Assembly (NCBI GenBank): GCA_960531495.1
Contig: OY482852.1
Coordinates: 11,299,396 to 11,363,395, forward strand
Source: Zeus faber
Lineage: Eukaryota > Chordata > Actinopteri > Zeiformes > Zeidae
Direction: 5' to 3'
Length of the DNA: 64,000 bases
The position numbers and the translations under genes were made by a program. How positions within the stretch are numbered: the first letter of the stretch is position 1; every line of letters begins with the position of its first letter. The notes under the pieces are model-generated. The model saw only the letters and a list, made by a program, of their open reading frames with translations, was not told the DNA's origin and made no database searches. This document shows, piece by piece, positions 1 through 47,582 of the stretch.

Positions 1-597
1 AATAGACAGAAATATCTGTGTATCTTTCGATCATTTCATATGCGATTTAGAATCCAAAATCAAAATTAGAAGTTCATAACTTTTTTCCCGCATGGGGGAC
101 CATGAAATGTTTTGAGTGCTCCCTGCTGGTTCCGAGGGACTCCAGCGCCGCCCGGAGCCCTTCTCCGAGCCGGAGGAGCGTCTCCGCTCCCTGCCGTCGA
201 AGGACCGGTGCGCACGCCGCACGCTGCCAGTGGGCGGTTCTACCGTAGTGTTGGTTTGTTCACGAAATGATCCGATTCTTTTGAACGGCTCTTGTGTTAG
301 GAATGAAGGGAAATGTTGTGAGACGTTTTGGGTTTTTTTTCCCCAAGTTTTACAGCTTTATGTCATTGTTTGTTTAAGTTGCTGTCTCCTCTCCTGTTTT
401 ATTTTCCAATCACAATGGAACCATGACGCGCACCTTTTCCACATGAAGAATGAAGAACATGACATACGGGGGGTATTTCTCCTGGCAATGGGGAAGGCAC
501 CAATCGCCTATTTTTAGTGGGTCTACCCGCATTTAAAAAAACCTGGGTAGACCCGCCTATTTTGGTGTAAAAACGGTTTGTCTCTCTGTCTGTTGTG

Positions 598-631
<34 letters not shown>

Positions 632-636
632 TGTAG

Positions 637-28887
<28,251 letters not shown>

Positions 28888-30650
28888 GACGGAGAGGAAG
28901 CCTCTCGTCGGTCGCTCCGCTCCTCCCTGAAACGCTGAAGCCGAGGATCGCGGGGCTCGACGTGCGCCGCGTCTCCCGCTTTGGTTTCTCCAGAGATGGA
29001 CGGCGACTAAAACACTTTGCACTTTTATAAACGAAAAGGGAAACAGCGATTGTTGTTGTTTTTTTTTACTCTTTTTCTAAACAGCATCATTCCAAAGGGA
29101 AGGGTTTCAGCCTTTTATGGCTGTGAACGGCTGTTTGACAGTAACAGAGTCACATTTCAGAGACCTCCGGGACAACGTGACTCCTTTTTTTTTTGTGCCG
29201 GCACGGCCTCCGACGCGGCACGGACTCCTAGAAAACTCTTTTTTCCGCTCCTAATTCCTGGCTCCGTACTTGTTTTGCCTTTCTTTCTCTTCCCTTTGAG
29301 TGTTCCCGAACGATTTTGGCCGAGGCGTGTTTTTTTTTTTTTTTTTTTTTTTTGTGAACCGTTTGAAACTTGAAAAACAAAACTTTGCTTGAGACTCCTC
29401 CGCTGTGTTGCTACTACTGTAATACCTGGTTTCACGTGTAGAAAACACAGGTAGCGGTCGAGGTCGCCGTTTTTGCGTTCTTCATGATCGAAAGCAATGT
29501 TATGATAGCAAAGCAATAACTGCTTTAGTGGTCAAGAATGTGAAAAACATTCACCTTTTAGACACAGCTCATCGAGCTTGGATGTCATGGTGTTAAGTAG
29601 AGAACAAGACCTCTATTGCCTTATACAGTACAGCGGAGAAAGGCCATTTTTCTTTTAAATATGCACATTTTTTTTATTTTCTATAACTACACACCACAGT
29701 TATATCACCTCGTATCATGAGAAAATCTGAAAAAAAGTGCCTTTTGTATTTTATGTATGTTATTTGGGATACACACACACACACACACACAGACACATAC
29801 ACATGAACTATAATCTCTAACCTTTAGTCTCCTCTGCTGGAGATCACCATTTGCTAATTTAGTTACTGTCAATCAGGCCTCGGCAAACCTTGTTTTCTAA
29901 GTTATTTCGATGATCTTTTGGTGTAATATTTGGTGATCTTTCCGCTGGATGCCTTGTTGTACTTGTCTAAAGCACTGGAGCCATTTTGAAGGGTGGACGA
30001 CTGTTAAACACATGGGCTGCGAGCCTCTGTGTGAGTGGAGAGGAATGTACTTCCTGCTCCTCCGCTGCGGTTGGAGCTGCTCGGGGTTTTTATGCACTGT
30101 AATGAGAAGAGAAAAACAAAAGGAACCGTTCGTTTGGGACCAATGCAATACCAACGGGGTTCTGATCTGGCCTTAAATGTAAGCGTCGCAAAAAATTCCC
30201 CAGCTTTCAGCGCGTTGGCGATTGTTTTTTTTTTCCCATGAAATTTTCTGCGCTGGCTGTTTAAGCCACGAACACATTTCATAAATATAAAAAATGACGT
30301 GTTTTTTTTTTTTTTTGTTTCTTTTAATCGCCGAGAGAAACGGTGACTTCTTGATCAGGTGTGTCGAAGACAATCCTTTTTGGTATAGTTGTAGTTTGAA
30401 TTCTGTTTCGATTATGAGCTGAAATGGATTTCAGGACCCAGGCTTTCTGCTGTAAAAGGCTATGAATGTACATTTTTTACTTAATTATGCAGTAATTGTT
30501 GACACTTGTGGTTAGGTCTATATAATACTGTCTTTTTTCCCCAATATAAATATCAAAAATTTCGATTTGTTATTTGTTATTTATATAAGTGTGTGTGTGT
30601 ATGTGTGTGTGTGTGTGCGTGTGTTCCTTGAAGGCCGCTGCTGCCTTTGG
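28888..30650 (+). other. nbeal2: nbeal2 3' UTR and downstream sequence
   Basis: The non-coding stretch after the nbeal2 stop has no ORF of protein character. It contains poly-T runs (29332-29353), a short (CA)n at 29771-29790 and (TG)n at 30591-30622. I did not find a canonical AATAAA, so the transcript end is not fixed. The boundary with intergenic DNA near 30.6 kb is a guess from composition. Confidence 0.4.
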
Positions 30651-30699
30651 TTTCTGAAACCACGGTTTAGCCGTTGTATTGTCTGAAGACGATGCAGAT

Positions 30700-31850
30700 G
30701 AACACGCAAGCCTTCCAAACGTCAGCCCGCCCGACTTGCAGTGTGCTCAGCCCCTCGAGGGGGCGTGAAGCCGGCGAATTTCCAGCCGCTGACTCGCCGG
30801 CTCGTCTGTTCGGTCCGTCCACGTATCGGACGCCTCCGTCCTTCGGAATTCCATCGCTCGGATTCAGCGACCGCGAGCCGTTCCAAAGGCCGCACCGCTA
30901 TCTCTCCCCGCCGGTGGAAAAATGATTATCTCCTCCGGGAGCCACGGTGGGAGGAACCCGACGGAGTCGCCAATCAGAAATCACACGGACGCGACCCCCA
31001 CCAACACCACCCCCCCCCCCCCCCCTCCCCCCGGCTCCCGGCTGCAATCCTGTACTTTCATGTGTGTGTTTGAGAATATGTGTTAACCCTGTCGAGGGTT
31101 GAAGAGGTCGGGGTGGGCAACGAGCCCATTGACGTGAAGGAGGGCCCCTTTGATCTCCTGGAGGGCCCGACATCCTGCCAGCCTCCCCATAAACACCTCC
31201 AGGGCCACAATTGACCGTCCTCCAGTAAAAAAAAAACAAAAAAAACCTGAAGAGACGTGGAGGGTTTGGCATGCAGGGCGGCTGTGAGGGTCGGGGGGTA
31301 AACCTCTGGTCCGCGGACCCCACGTCAACACAAGAAAGAGAATAGAGAATGAGAGCGGGAGAGAAGGGGCGGGGGCGGGGGCGGGGGGCGGCCACCTCTG
31401 ATCTGACCTCCATCCACAATAGCAGGAGGGGGTCGACACCTCGTTCTCGTTCCCCCCCCCCCGACGGCATTTCCCTCCCGACTGTTTTCGGAAACCCCGG
31501 ACGGACAGGCCGGCGGGCGTCGCCGGGGGGATCCCGCCCAACCGTCGGTTGTCGCTCCCCGTCCCCGAGCGGCTCCCGCGCCGAGAACCTCGGGGGAAGA
31601 GGCTCATATCTCCTCCGACGATGGAGAGAAAAGCGTGACAGACTCCGTGTCCGCGGCCAAGCGCCAACCCCCGCCCCCCCAATTCCCACAGTTTTGAAGC
31701 GATCGGGCGGCGCGGCTCCTCCGAGAGTGTCGCGGCCGCGGGACTTTCGACGCGACCCTCTGTGCGCGGTTTTAACCAACAATACATGCGCCTGCTCTCT
31801 TGGGTCCGACGACGTGGTTTGATTTAAAGCCCGACTGGAGCCTGATCCTA
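30700..31850. promoter_or_regulatory. GC/CpG-rich intergenic island with GC-box cluster
   Basis: CpG dinucleotides are visibly dense at 30720-30980 and again at 31340-31760, in contrast to the AT-rich flanks. Overlapping GGGGCGGGG units at about 31366-31390 form a GC-box (Sp1-like) cluster and could also fold as a G-quadruplex. Long open frames here on both strands are low-complexity Arg/Pro/Gly and look like GC-rich artefacts. It may be a distal promoter or enhancer for nradd or an unannotated transcript; CpG ratio was not computed. Confidence 0.4.
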
Positions 31851-32187
31851 CCTGAACGGTGAGAAAGGGGGGTGTTTTTGGAAATGAGATCGCGGTTCAG
31901 CAGGGAGGGAACGGGCCTTCCCTTCCTCTCGCTCGTCCTCCGACCTCCCTCCCCCGCAGCGGCTTTGAAGTGCGTCCGCCATTGTTCCCCGGAGATCTCT
32001 CCATTTGTTTTCCTCTGAAGTCAGAAGACCCCCGTGGTGCATTCTCCGCGATTTACAAGGTGTGTAATCCACCCCTGTGTTTGTTTTCTGCGCTTTGAGA
32101 TCAAACGGCAACTTTTGGAGCGTCTTGTCTGATCGGCATTGTGACACAACCCGGTTCACTATTGCCCTGTTGGCAATGAAAAAAAAA

Positions 32188-32206
32188 GGGGGGGGGGGGG
32201 GGGGGG
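32188..32206 (+). repeat. Poly-G run (19 bases)
   Basis: An uninterrupted run of about 19 G follows an A-run in the intergenic region. Similar homopolymer C or G runs occur at 33031-33047, 36838-36856 and 57492-57506. Run lengths in an assembly are unreliable. Confidence 0.8.
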
Positions 32207-32339
32207 AGTATTTCTTTTGTATTTGGTCATAGTCACAGGTAGAAGTCGATAGTCGACATGTCATTATGTACGAAATCATTATCTTTCGATTAAACTGACT
32301 TAAATTAATCGGAACTGTTGCAAAATAGGTCCGTATAGA

Positions 32340-32640
32340 AAAGATAACTTTGGCCTCTCAATGTGGGGTCCGGGGACCCCCTGGAGGGGGTCAGGAGAGG
32401 TTCCAGGGGCCCCCGGCAAAATTATTGATAGTTGGGTTTCACCTTTATTTAATTTCACTGATATCGTCCTAATTATGGTTATTAATAGTTTTGTATTGAT
32501 AGCACAGGTATGAAATTTGAGTTAAATCATATCTAAGAATAATACTAATAATTAAAAAAAAAAAAAACAACACATTTTAGATTGGGGTCTCATAGACTCA
32601 AAGCGTATCGAATAAAAAAAAAAAAAAAAAAATCCGGGGC
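32340..32640. repeat. Probable interspersed repeat (GGGGTCC..GGGGACCCC type)
   Basis: The segment starting GGGGTCCGGGGACCCCCTGG followed by a CAAAATTATTGATAG-like stretch resembles a short repeat I recall as frequent in percomorph introns and intergenic DNA. Family assignment was not made; an A-rich tract follows at 32552-32567 and 32615-32631. Confidence 0.35.
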
Positions 32641-33049
32641 CCGTCGTGTATCACATTTGGGGTCCTCGATATGAAGGAGGCTGCTCCCCCGGCGCCGAGC
32701 CTCTCTCGGCCAATCACGGAGCAGCTCTCGGAGGCGGAGGAGGCGGAGATCCGCCGCAGAGAGCTACATCTACCCATCTGTTGCAGGGCTGCAGGGGAGA
32801 CTGGTCGGGCCACGCCGAGGCGGAGGGAGGAAGAGCAGCGGGCGGTGGCGTAGAGGGAGCTTAACGCCGCAAATTCCAACTTCAAACCCGGGAAAACAAG
32901 GTTGGGGCCGCGCCGGGGGGCACGACTCGATCCACCATCCGAGTGATCTCAAGGGGGTTTTTGGGGTTTTTTTTTTTTGTTCGTTTTGTTTTTGTTTTTG
33001 TTGTTGTTTTTTTTTTTTGTTTGTTTGTTTCCCCCCCCCCCCCCCCCGA

Positions 33050-33207
33050 GCTGTGCGTCGGCTGCTTTCCCTGGACCAGATGCGTCGTGGGAGCCTCCTT
33101 TCCGTGCGCCTCGCTCCGTAGAGTGCGGAACAAAGTTGGTTCCGCCGCGCGTCCCCGCCGTACGCAGCACCGGGAGCGCGCTCACGGGAGCCGCGGGACC
33201 CGGAGAC
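33050..33207 (+). promoter_or_regulatory. nradd: nradd 5' UTR / CpG-rich proximal promoter
   Basis: GC-rich sequence with many CpG sites lies directly upstream of the nradd start codon, after poly-T and poly-C runs at 32970-33047. No TATA box is evident. It is assigned as the likely core promoter/5' UTR because the ATG at 33208 opens a signal peptide; the transcription start is not determined. Confidence 0.45.
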
Positions 33208-40981
<7,774 letters not shown>

Positions 40982-42003
40982 GCGGAACCGGCGTCGGAGC
41001 GGTTAGGAGAGACGCTCTGATGTCAACACCTCGGTGACATTTAAACGCTGAGGAGGTGGCGCCGGTAAAGCTGCCCCCGTCGTTCACACCTCTGACAAAT
41101 GCGGAGCTGAGAGTTCCTGTGGAAACTTTCCGTGCCTCTCTGCGTTTCAGGTGGAATCGTCCGAGCGAAAAAATGTCTCCTGCTTTCTCTCTTCAGCATG
41201 GATCCACTGTATATACTCTGTGTGTTGCTATTTAAAAAGAGGTGGAAACGATCGGTCTCAATACTCTTCGACAGCTTAGCGGAATAAGTCAATTCAATCC
41301 GATTTTTTTACAGATTTTTACGAATACATGATGTACCAATACCTCTTTTTTGTATTGTATTTTAACTCAAACTCATCTACACAAACAACAATCGTAAAGC
41401 GTCTTTGGCATCACTTTTGCTTTTCCTTCGCCGTGTTCCTTCCTCCTTCCTAAACAAGGCTTGGTATTTTTATTATATTGTATTATATACTATTATATTT
41501 GCAGTGAAGACGTAAAGCAACCGCTGCTGCCTGTGACACAAAACTGAAGCGGAGCCGAGCTATCATACACGGAGCTCTTTGTAATAATCATTGATGCAAA
41601 TTGTAAATACATTCAAAATTGATTTGTTGTCTCTGTGATAGTATTGTGGCTTACAGCAAAATATATTTTGGAGGCACGAAGACTAAAGAAACCCAATTGA
41701 ATTAGTGTATTTACTTCACGGCGAACTGTTCACACATTAGAGCTCAACAAAAGGAAACTTTTTTTTGATAGAATCCAATTTTCCCCACTCGGCGTTGTAT
41801 TTGCTTCTTTATATCTCAATCCATCAATGATTGATCGACCATTTCAGCACCGGAACCTGGGCATGTATTGTAAGTGTGCGTCATGTTTTAAATGGACCAT
41901 GTGAAGGCTTCTGGTCGGTACAATTAGTATTTCAATGCTAATCACGTTTTATTTCTATATTCCAAAATCGTTTGTCCACATGTTTTTGTAAGTATTTGAT
42001 TCA

Positions 42004-42009
42004 ATTAAA
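42004..42009 (+). terminator. nradd: Candidate nradd poly(A) signal (ATTAAA)
   Basis: An ATTAAA hexamer lies about 1 kb after the nradd stop codon, at the end of an AT-rich 3' UTR (40982 to about 42030) and just before the Tc1-like transposon remnant. No canonical AATAAA was seen closer. Assignment is by position only. Confidence 0.4.
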
Positions 42010-42148
42010 AAATAGTTTTGACAAATGACTGAGTTCTTAATTTGTAATCAGCTGCTATCAAAGAAAGGAACAACATGCATTTTCTGTAAATTGATGTATT
42101 GTGGATGGTAAATACATTCTATACATTATATACTATTATATATTATTC

Positions 42149-42527
42149 CTTGATGCGTGTGGGGAGTGAAGTCCAGCCCATCTGGTTTGATCCCAGAGAA
42201 GAGCTACTCGTAGCACAAATTGGTGAAAAAGTTAATGCTGCTATGATAGAAAGGTGTCAGAACACACACAGTGCATCACAGCTCGCTGTGTATGGAACTG
42301 TGTAGCCGCAGACTGGTCAGTGCCCATGCTGACCCCTGTCCACCGCCGAAAGCGACTACAATGAGTGCAGAGCAATGGAAGAAGGTGGCCCAGTCTGATG
42401 ATCACCTATTGTTTTACATCATGTGGATGGCCAGGTGTGTGTGCATGGTTTACCTGGGGAACAGATGGCCCCAGGAATACACAACATTAGGCAGGTGGTT
42501 TTAACGTTGTGGCTGATCAGTGTGTAT
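42149..42527 (+). mobile_element. Internally deleted Tc1-like DNA transposon remnant
   Basis: The sequence follows part of the transposase gene of a fish Tc1-like element: the segment around GATGCGTGTGGGGAGTGAAG, then a block containing ACCCCTGTCCACCGCCGAAA, EQWKKV and a DGRV-like stretch. It jumps straight to the 3' end AGGCAGGTGGTTTTAACGTT and GTGGCTGATCAGTGT. The middle of the transposase, including the last catalytic Asp region, is missing, and the frame is broken. The 5' terminal inverted repeat is also absent. It is a dead copy between nradd and setd2. Confidence 0.75.
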
Positions 42528-42976
42528 TATATTCAGCAGTCAGGCCTCCACAACACATGATGTCTCCCAATGTCTTTGGGAGTGAAACATACCTCCAAGG
42601 CCCTTAGGACATATGCAATCCAGTATCAAAATTAATATAACATTTGCATGCGTAGTATCAGTTGCATGGCTAAGAAGCAAACGCAACCCAAATGTAATGT
42701 TTGTTTGTGTAAAGTGCCCAAGTGTCAATATCAAATCATTTTCTTATGGCTGTTACCATAAACTACAGTACGTAGAAGAAGCTGATTACTCAGAGCCTAA
42801 GGCTGCACTAATGTATCCCCCACTATCGTGGTTTAAACGTTAAAGGACATTTCCTATGCAAATCACATCAAAATGTAATTTTAGGGATACGCTACAGTTT
42901 TGGTTTTTTTTGGAGGGGGGGGGGGGGAGTAATAAGTTCATGCAAATATTTCTCCGTCGACATCAAGACGCAAAGT

Positions 42977-43015
42977 GATTTGAGCTCGCTCTTCGCTTCA
43001 CTCGGAGCTCAAATC
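42977..43015. repeat. Perfect 11-bp inverted repeat downstream of setd2
   Basis: GATTTGAGCTC (42977-42987) and GAGCTCAAATC (43005-43015) with a 17-base loop, in the intergenic stretch between the Tc1-like remnant and the setd2 poly(A) signal. Confidence 0.85.
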
Positions 43016-43409
43016 TGTTAATGATCGCCGGGGCTTTGCTGCTAAGTGGGAGCAGGCATTGTGCACGGCCTAGGGCTGCGTAACATGCCGTCACGAAATC
43101 CAGACGGGACTGCTTAACTGCGGTCGCGAGCGTACAGGCATGGGCCTGGGGAATGCACATACATGAAGAGGGGGGGGTTGGGGCAGAGATGGACCCCCCC
43201 CCCCTCCATCTTTCGAGCGCTCCCCGATGCCTCCAATGAAAGCCGTTGATGACTTGGATTCCCTTTGACCGGGGCCAGACATCTGGAGCTCCTGATCCAT
43301 CTAAACCGGGATCGGCGCGCTCGGTGGTTAATCACCTTTTCTAAAGGTCACACCAACTTACCTCTCCGTGACGCCGCCCGTGCAAGGATTTCAGCGCGAG
43401 GAATGAGAC

Positions 43410-45090
43410 ATCCATTCTACAAAAAAAAGTTTTATTTTCTTTTTAAAATGTTTGTACACTCAGTATGACAATGTGCTTACACAATACTTACAGAAGAGTA
43501 GGGTGAAACGTTTGTACATAGGAAAAAAAAAAAAAAGAAAAGAAAAGAGTTGAGAATCACCCCTCGCGCTGAAATAAAAGAGGGCTGTGTGAGTCTGTGG
43601 GGTCCTGGGTTTGTTAGGGTGACGTGGGTAAGCGCCGCGGTCGGGCTGAGCTGGTGAGGGTGTGGGCTGCTCACCCCACTCCTGTGTCCAGGCTCGTTAG
43701 TATTTCACATATTTACACGTTGAAATCAAGAAATCTGTCGCTTATTTAAACATTCCTCCAGACTGCTTTTCAATATATTCACATATAAAGCAATATACAT
43801 GTGTTGGAAACATTGTTTGATGCTATTTAATGGTCAGACAAAATGAGAGATTAATGGATCCATGCTTATAAGAGTTGAACCATGAGCACGACGGGACAAA
43901 CCGCACACTAATGTGCATCAGTTTTACAGGGCGAGACAGAATGACCGTGGCTTATCGCTGATGAGGAATAAAGAAGAACAAATTTTTTTTAAGAAACTGT
44001 TAAAATCACACAATGCTACAACATCACTGAGAGAAGAAAAACAAAAACGGGGGCAGGGACAGGCTGGTGGAGTAGAACCATTATGGGGACCGACGCGTGA
44101 CAAAGATGGTTTTCCGAACCCTGCTCGTTTACCGGTGTGTGAACTGATAAAAATGTACGAAAACTTCTGAGCCACAACGCCCTCCGTCCTACCCGCTGTT
44201 TCCCATATTGGCTGATCGGGGTTGGGGTGGGGGAACATAGAGTACAAGCTCCGTATACACAACCAAACAACTGTCACATCCTGTTACCGCGAAACATCTC
44301 CCGCCGCTCGGCGAGGACGTTCCGCTTGGGAGATGGTGGACTGGAAAACGTAAGGAATTTCCATAGGACACCGCACTGACCTCACACTACATCATGCATT
44401 CATAAAACAACAGCGGCTCCAGAGTCCTGTGGTTGGAAGGCAGGGGTTTGAGGAGTGGAAGCCTGGACCTCCACCGACCGGCTAAAAGCAGCACCAGATA
44501 CAAAAGAAAAAAAAAAAAAAAATCAATAGCGGGGGGATAAAAGCACACTCGAAGAAGACCTATGTAGGGGGAAACTTTCCAGTCGACATTGATCCTTCAT
44601 CAACAGTGGAAAGTACTGAAGGGCAATGAATAGTCCTTAAATTAATCATTCTTGATGGGGGCGGAAGGGTTTAAAAAGTGTATTCGGGGGGGGGGGGGTG
44701 GAAATGTAAGAGCCACAAGGGGGGAGGAGGGGGAAAAAAACAAAAAACGTTAAAACCAAATATGCCAGTGAAAACAGTCTCTGTAGCACCCTCTGGACAC
44801 TGCGCCCGGAGGCTCCGCTCGTTCCACGGCTCCCCTCAACAGTCCGGTGGCGAGCGGCGGGACCGGGGAACGTCCCGGGCGGCAGCTCAGTCTGAATCAT
44901 AAATAAGTTTTTCGGAACCCCACCTTCCCCCCCCCCTGCCCCCGCCCCGCCCGTCCTGAGGTTGACGGATCCCGAGCGGCGCGCCCGGTCTCGGGGCCGG
45001 TTTCGCACGCGGAGGACTCTGCGGAAGGCGAACCCCAAAACCCCTGCGTCGCTCGTTGCTGTGTACGCCCCGGGGCGGGCGCGGCGGCTC
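43410..45090 (-). other. setd2: setd2 3' UTR
   Basis: Non-coding sequence between the setd2 stop (45091-45093) and the AATAAA at 43431-43436. It contains G/C homopolymers near 44685 and 44930 and A-runs near 44508. No ORF of protein character was seen. Confidence 0.6.
43431..43436 (-). terminator. setd2: setd2 poly(A) signal AATAAA
   Basis: The plus strand TTTATT at 43431-43436 reads AATAAA on the minus strand, 1.65 kb after the setd2 stop codon. It is the best candidate for the end of the setd2 transcript. Cleavage would fall near 43410-43420. Confidence 0.6.
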
Positions 45091-47582
45091 CTACTCCAGC
45101 TCCGTGTCCTCTTTGGGCCGGTACACGGAGCCGAACCTCTGCATGTACTTCTTGATGTACTCCTTGGTCTTGTGCTTGACGTTCTCGTTGCACTCCAGGT
45201 CCTCGGGGTTCTTGCACGCTTTCAGCTCTTTATTCATAACGCCGTGGGTGAGCTGACAAAACATCGCGGAGAAGGAGAAAGTTAAGACATTTTGGCGTCA
45301 AGGCAAAAAAAAAGCCAAAGGAGAAAATTATGGTTGATAAGGTACGGGCCCCTTTCACAGCGAGTCCGACATGATTTTCATGAGTTTTTAGCACAAGCAC
45401 TTCACAGCAGTTCCATCGCGAACATTTAGCTCGGGAATTTGCGCCGATCCCAGCAGAGAAATTAGGCCTCGCGAGATCACAAGAGCAAAAGCAAACACAC
45501 ACAGAGCTGACAAGCAGCAGCAGCAATGAGAAAGTTGTTGTATTGAATCTAATTTGAGTCAAATTTTTACGGACACTAAAAGCACAGAAATCCAGCCGGC
45601 TAAGATGAAAGATAAAAGGCCCCGTCGGAGAGCTCAAAGATATGCATGGATTATTTAAGGAAAATAACGTGCGTTTTATCTGGTGCACACAACCACAAAA
45701 AAAACAACCAAAAAAAAAAACGATCAGACTTGGTTTTATCTGGTGTGAAAAGGCCCGAAGACAGTGCGGGTGGAGGACTCGGGAGGCATTCAGAAGAGCC
45801 TCCACCACTCTGTAATGCATCTCTTCAAGTCGATATTCTTTTTCATTTTGAGAAGCGTGCGTATGTTTAAATTCTAAGTGCGGTAATTTTTTTGGGTGGT
45901 GTAGCGTAGCATGAAATTAGGATCTATACAGGCCCGTCTTGTCTTTCCATTTCTAGGGGGCACTCGGTGTAAACCACCAGTCAATACAAAACCACTACGG
46001 AATCTCTCTTGGCAAAGAATGGACCCAAATAAGAACTGAAGGAAAGATTCCTTGAAATCCCTATCTTTACATATATCATTTAGAAACAAATAACGACATC
46101 CATAACAGTAGTCTGGATGTGTTGTCTGGTCCAAATTTCATGGTCCGACATAAAATGTATATTATTTGGCTTAAAAGGAAAAAAATTATAAATAATGATA
46201 ATGAATAAATAATGAATAATGAATAAAGTTCATGTGTGTGCATTTTTCCTCTGTTAAGAGGAAGCTTGAAGAAACTTTTATTGAACTACGTTGCTGCCGA
46301 CACGTTTGATTAGGTCTGTTTTGAGCACTCAGAGACCAGACCTATACTACCAAGCAAGTTCAATATACCCAGGATATATTTGGGTTAGCTGGCTTCACTC
46401 AGCCGAACAACCACAGTCACGCATCAGCGGTGTCACGACGGTTGTCATCAGCTCTTCAAGTCAACCCAGGTTTTCTAACCCAGCTATAAAATAGAACATG
46501 AGAATGTTCTATTTTTAATTTCAGAACAAAATCACAACAACGAAAAACAGCCCGTTACTGGTTTTCTGATATTGGCTTCTAAATCAGATATGAAATGATC
46601 AAATGATACACAAAAGACGGCCCCATCATTAAGACACGAGTAGATCCGACTATAATTAAAAAGCTGTATTCTGTTAAAATGAATGTGTTGCTTAGATGTA
46701 TTCTGAGGGCGTGACAGTTGTGGAATTATTCTTTCAGTTGCAAAGCTGGCAGTGTTAAACGGTCTTGAGCAAATAAAGAACAAATATTAAATTAGAATTA
46801 AAACCGCTAAGTAGGCTTGCATGCAAATCTCATAAGGTCAACAAGTACAAGGCTTCAGTGCTTTAGTCGGCCTCTGTTTTGATCAGGGAAAGCCAAAAGG
46901 GTTTGGTCGGCCCCACGCACCAAGGTCCAAGGGATCCCCTGTGAACCGTGACGCCATTTTCCAAGGGAATCGATTGGTCAGTCGGCAGCACTTTTATACG
47001 CTTTATCTCATCCGTTATCTCAGACACAACCTGCTGCCGGAGCAGGTTAGGCGTGCGTTACCATGGCGACGTACCCCGGTGAAAAGTCAACACGGCTGTG
47101 ACCCGGAAAACCCGGGGTTGGACCTGAACTTACCCGGCTCAACCCAAATCCTGCGCTGTAGTGAAGGCAAGTTTTTCATGGGATTATTTCGATGTATAGA
47201 AATAGAAACTTTAAACCTAAACCGGCATCACCTTTCTGGCCAGGTGCTTGAAGTCATCCGTGTTGCTGATGCGTCCGAGTTTGCAGTCCGGCTTTCGGAA
47301 GGGATTCAGGCATTGCACTATAAACTGGGACATCTGACCATCACACAAACACACGCACCACATAAAAACAAGTGTTAAAAAATAAAAAATTACATTTAAA
47401 AAGCATACAATAAAATATATCCGCAAATTGTTGAAATTCGAAAAAATGGAAGTTGTTGGTGCAGGATTAAAACGACAGAGGCACGTCACAGGACAGAACC
47501 GGCTCACCTCTTTGCGGAATGTCTCTTTGCTCTTTTTGGCGAGCTCACTGGAGGTGTCCGCCTCAGCAGTCTTTGTGGAGAA
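45091..47582 (-). CDS. setd2: setd2 C-terminal exons: SRI (Set2-Rpb1 interacting) domain
   Basis: Exons 47508-47582 ([20 protein letters not shown]), 47232-47333 ([20 protein letters not shown]) and 45091-45252 ([20 protein letters not shown] to the final EDTELE and TAG at 45091-45093). The three-helix SRI domain binds the Ser2/Ser5-phosphorylated RNA polymerase II C-terminal domain. The end is nearly identical in vertebrates, which fixes the stop codon. Phases are all 0. The intron 45253-47231 (2 kb) carries no recognised element. Confidence 0.95.

Noticed and set aside
31-517. Open frames in the first 520 bases
   Set aside because: No splice-bounded segment matches NBEAL2; treated as intron with a GC-rich patch.
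30898-31782. 294-codon minus-strand open frame in the GC-rich intergenic region
   Set aside because: Arg/Pro/Gly-rich low-complexity with no domain; several overlapping frames are open because the DNA is GC-rich.
32646-32864. Short Glu/Arg-rich open frame near 32.7 kb, considered as ccdc12
   Set aside because: Human CCDC12 is near NBEAL2, but its characteristic strings are absent here.
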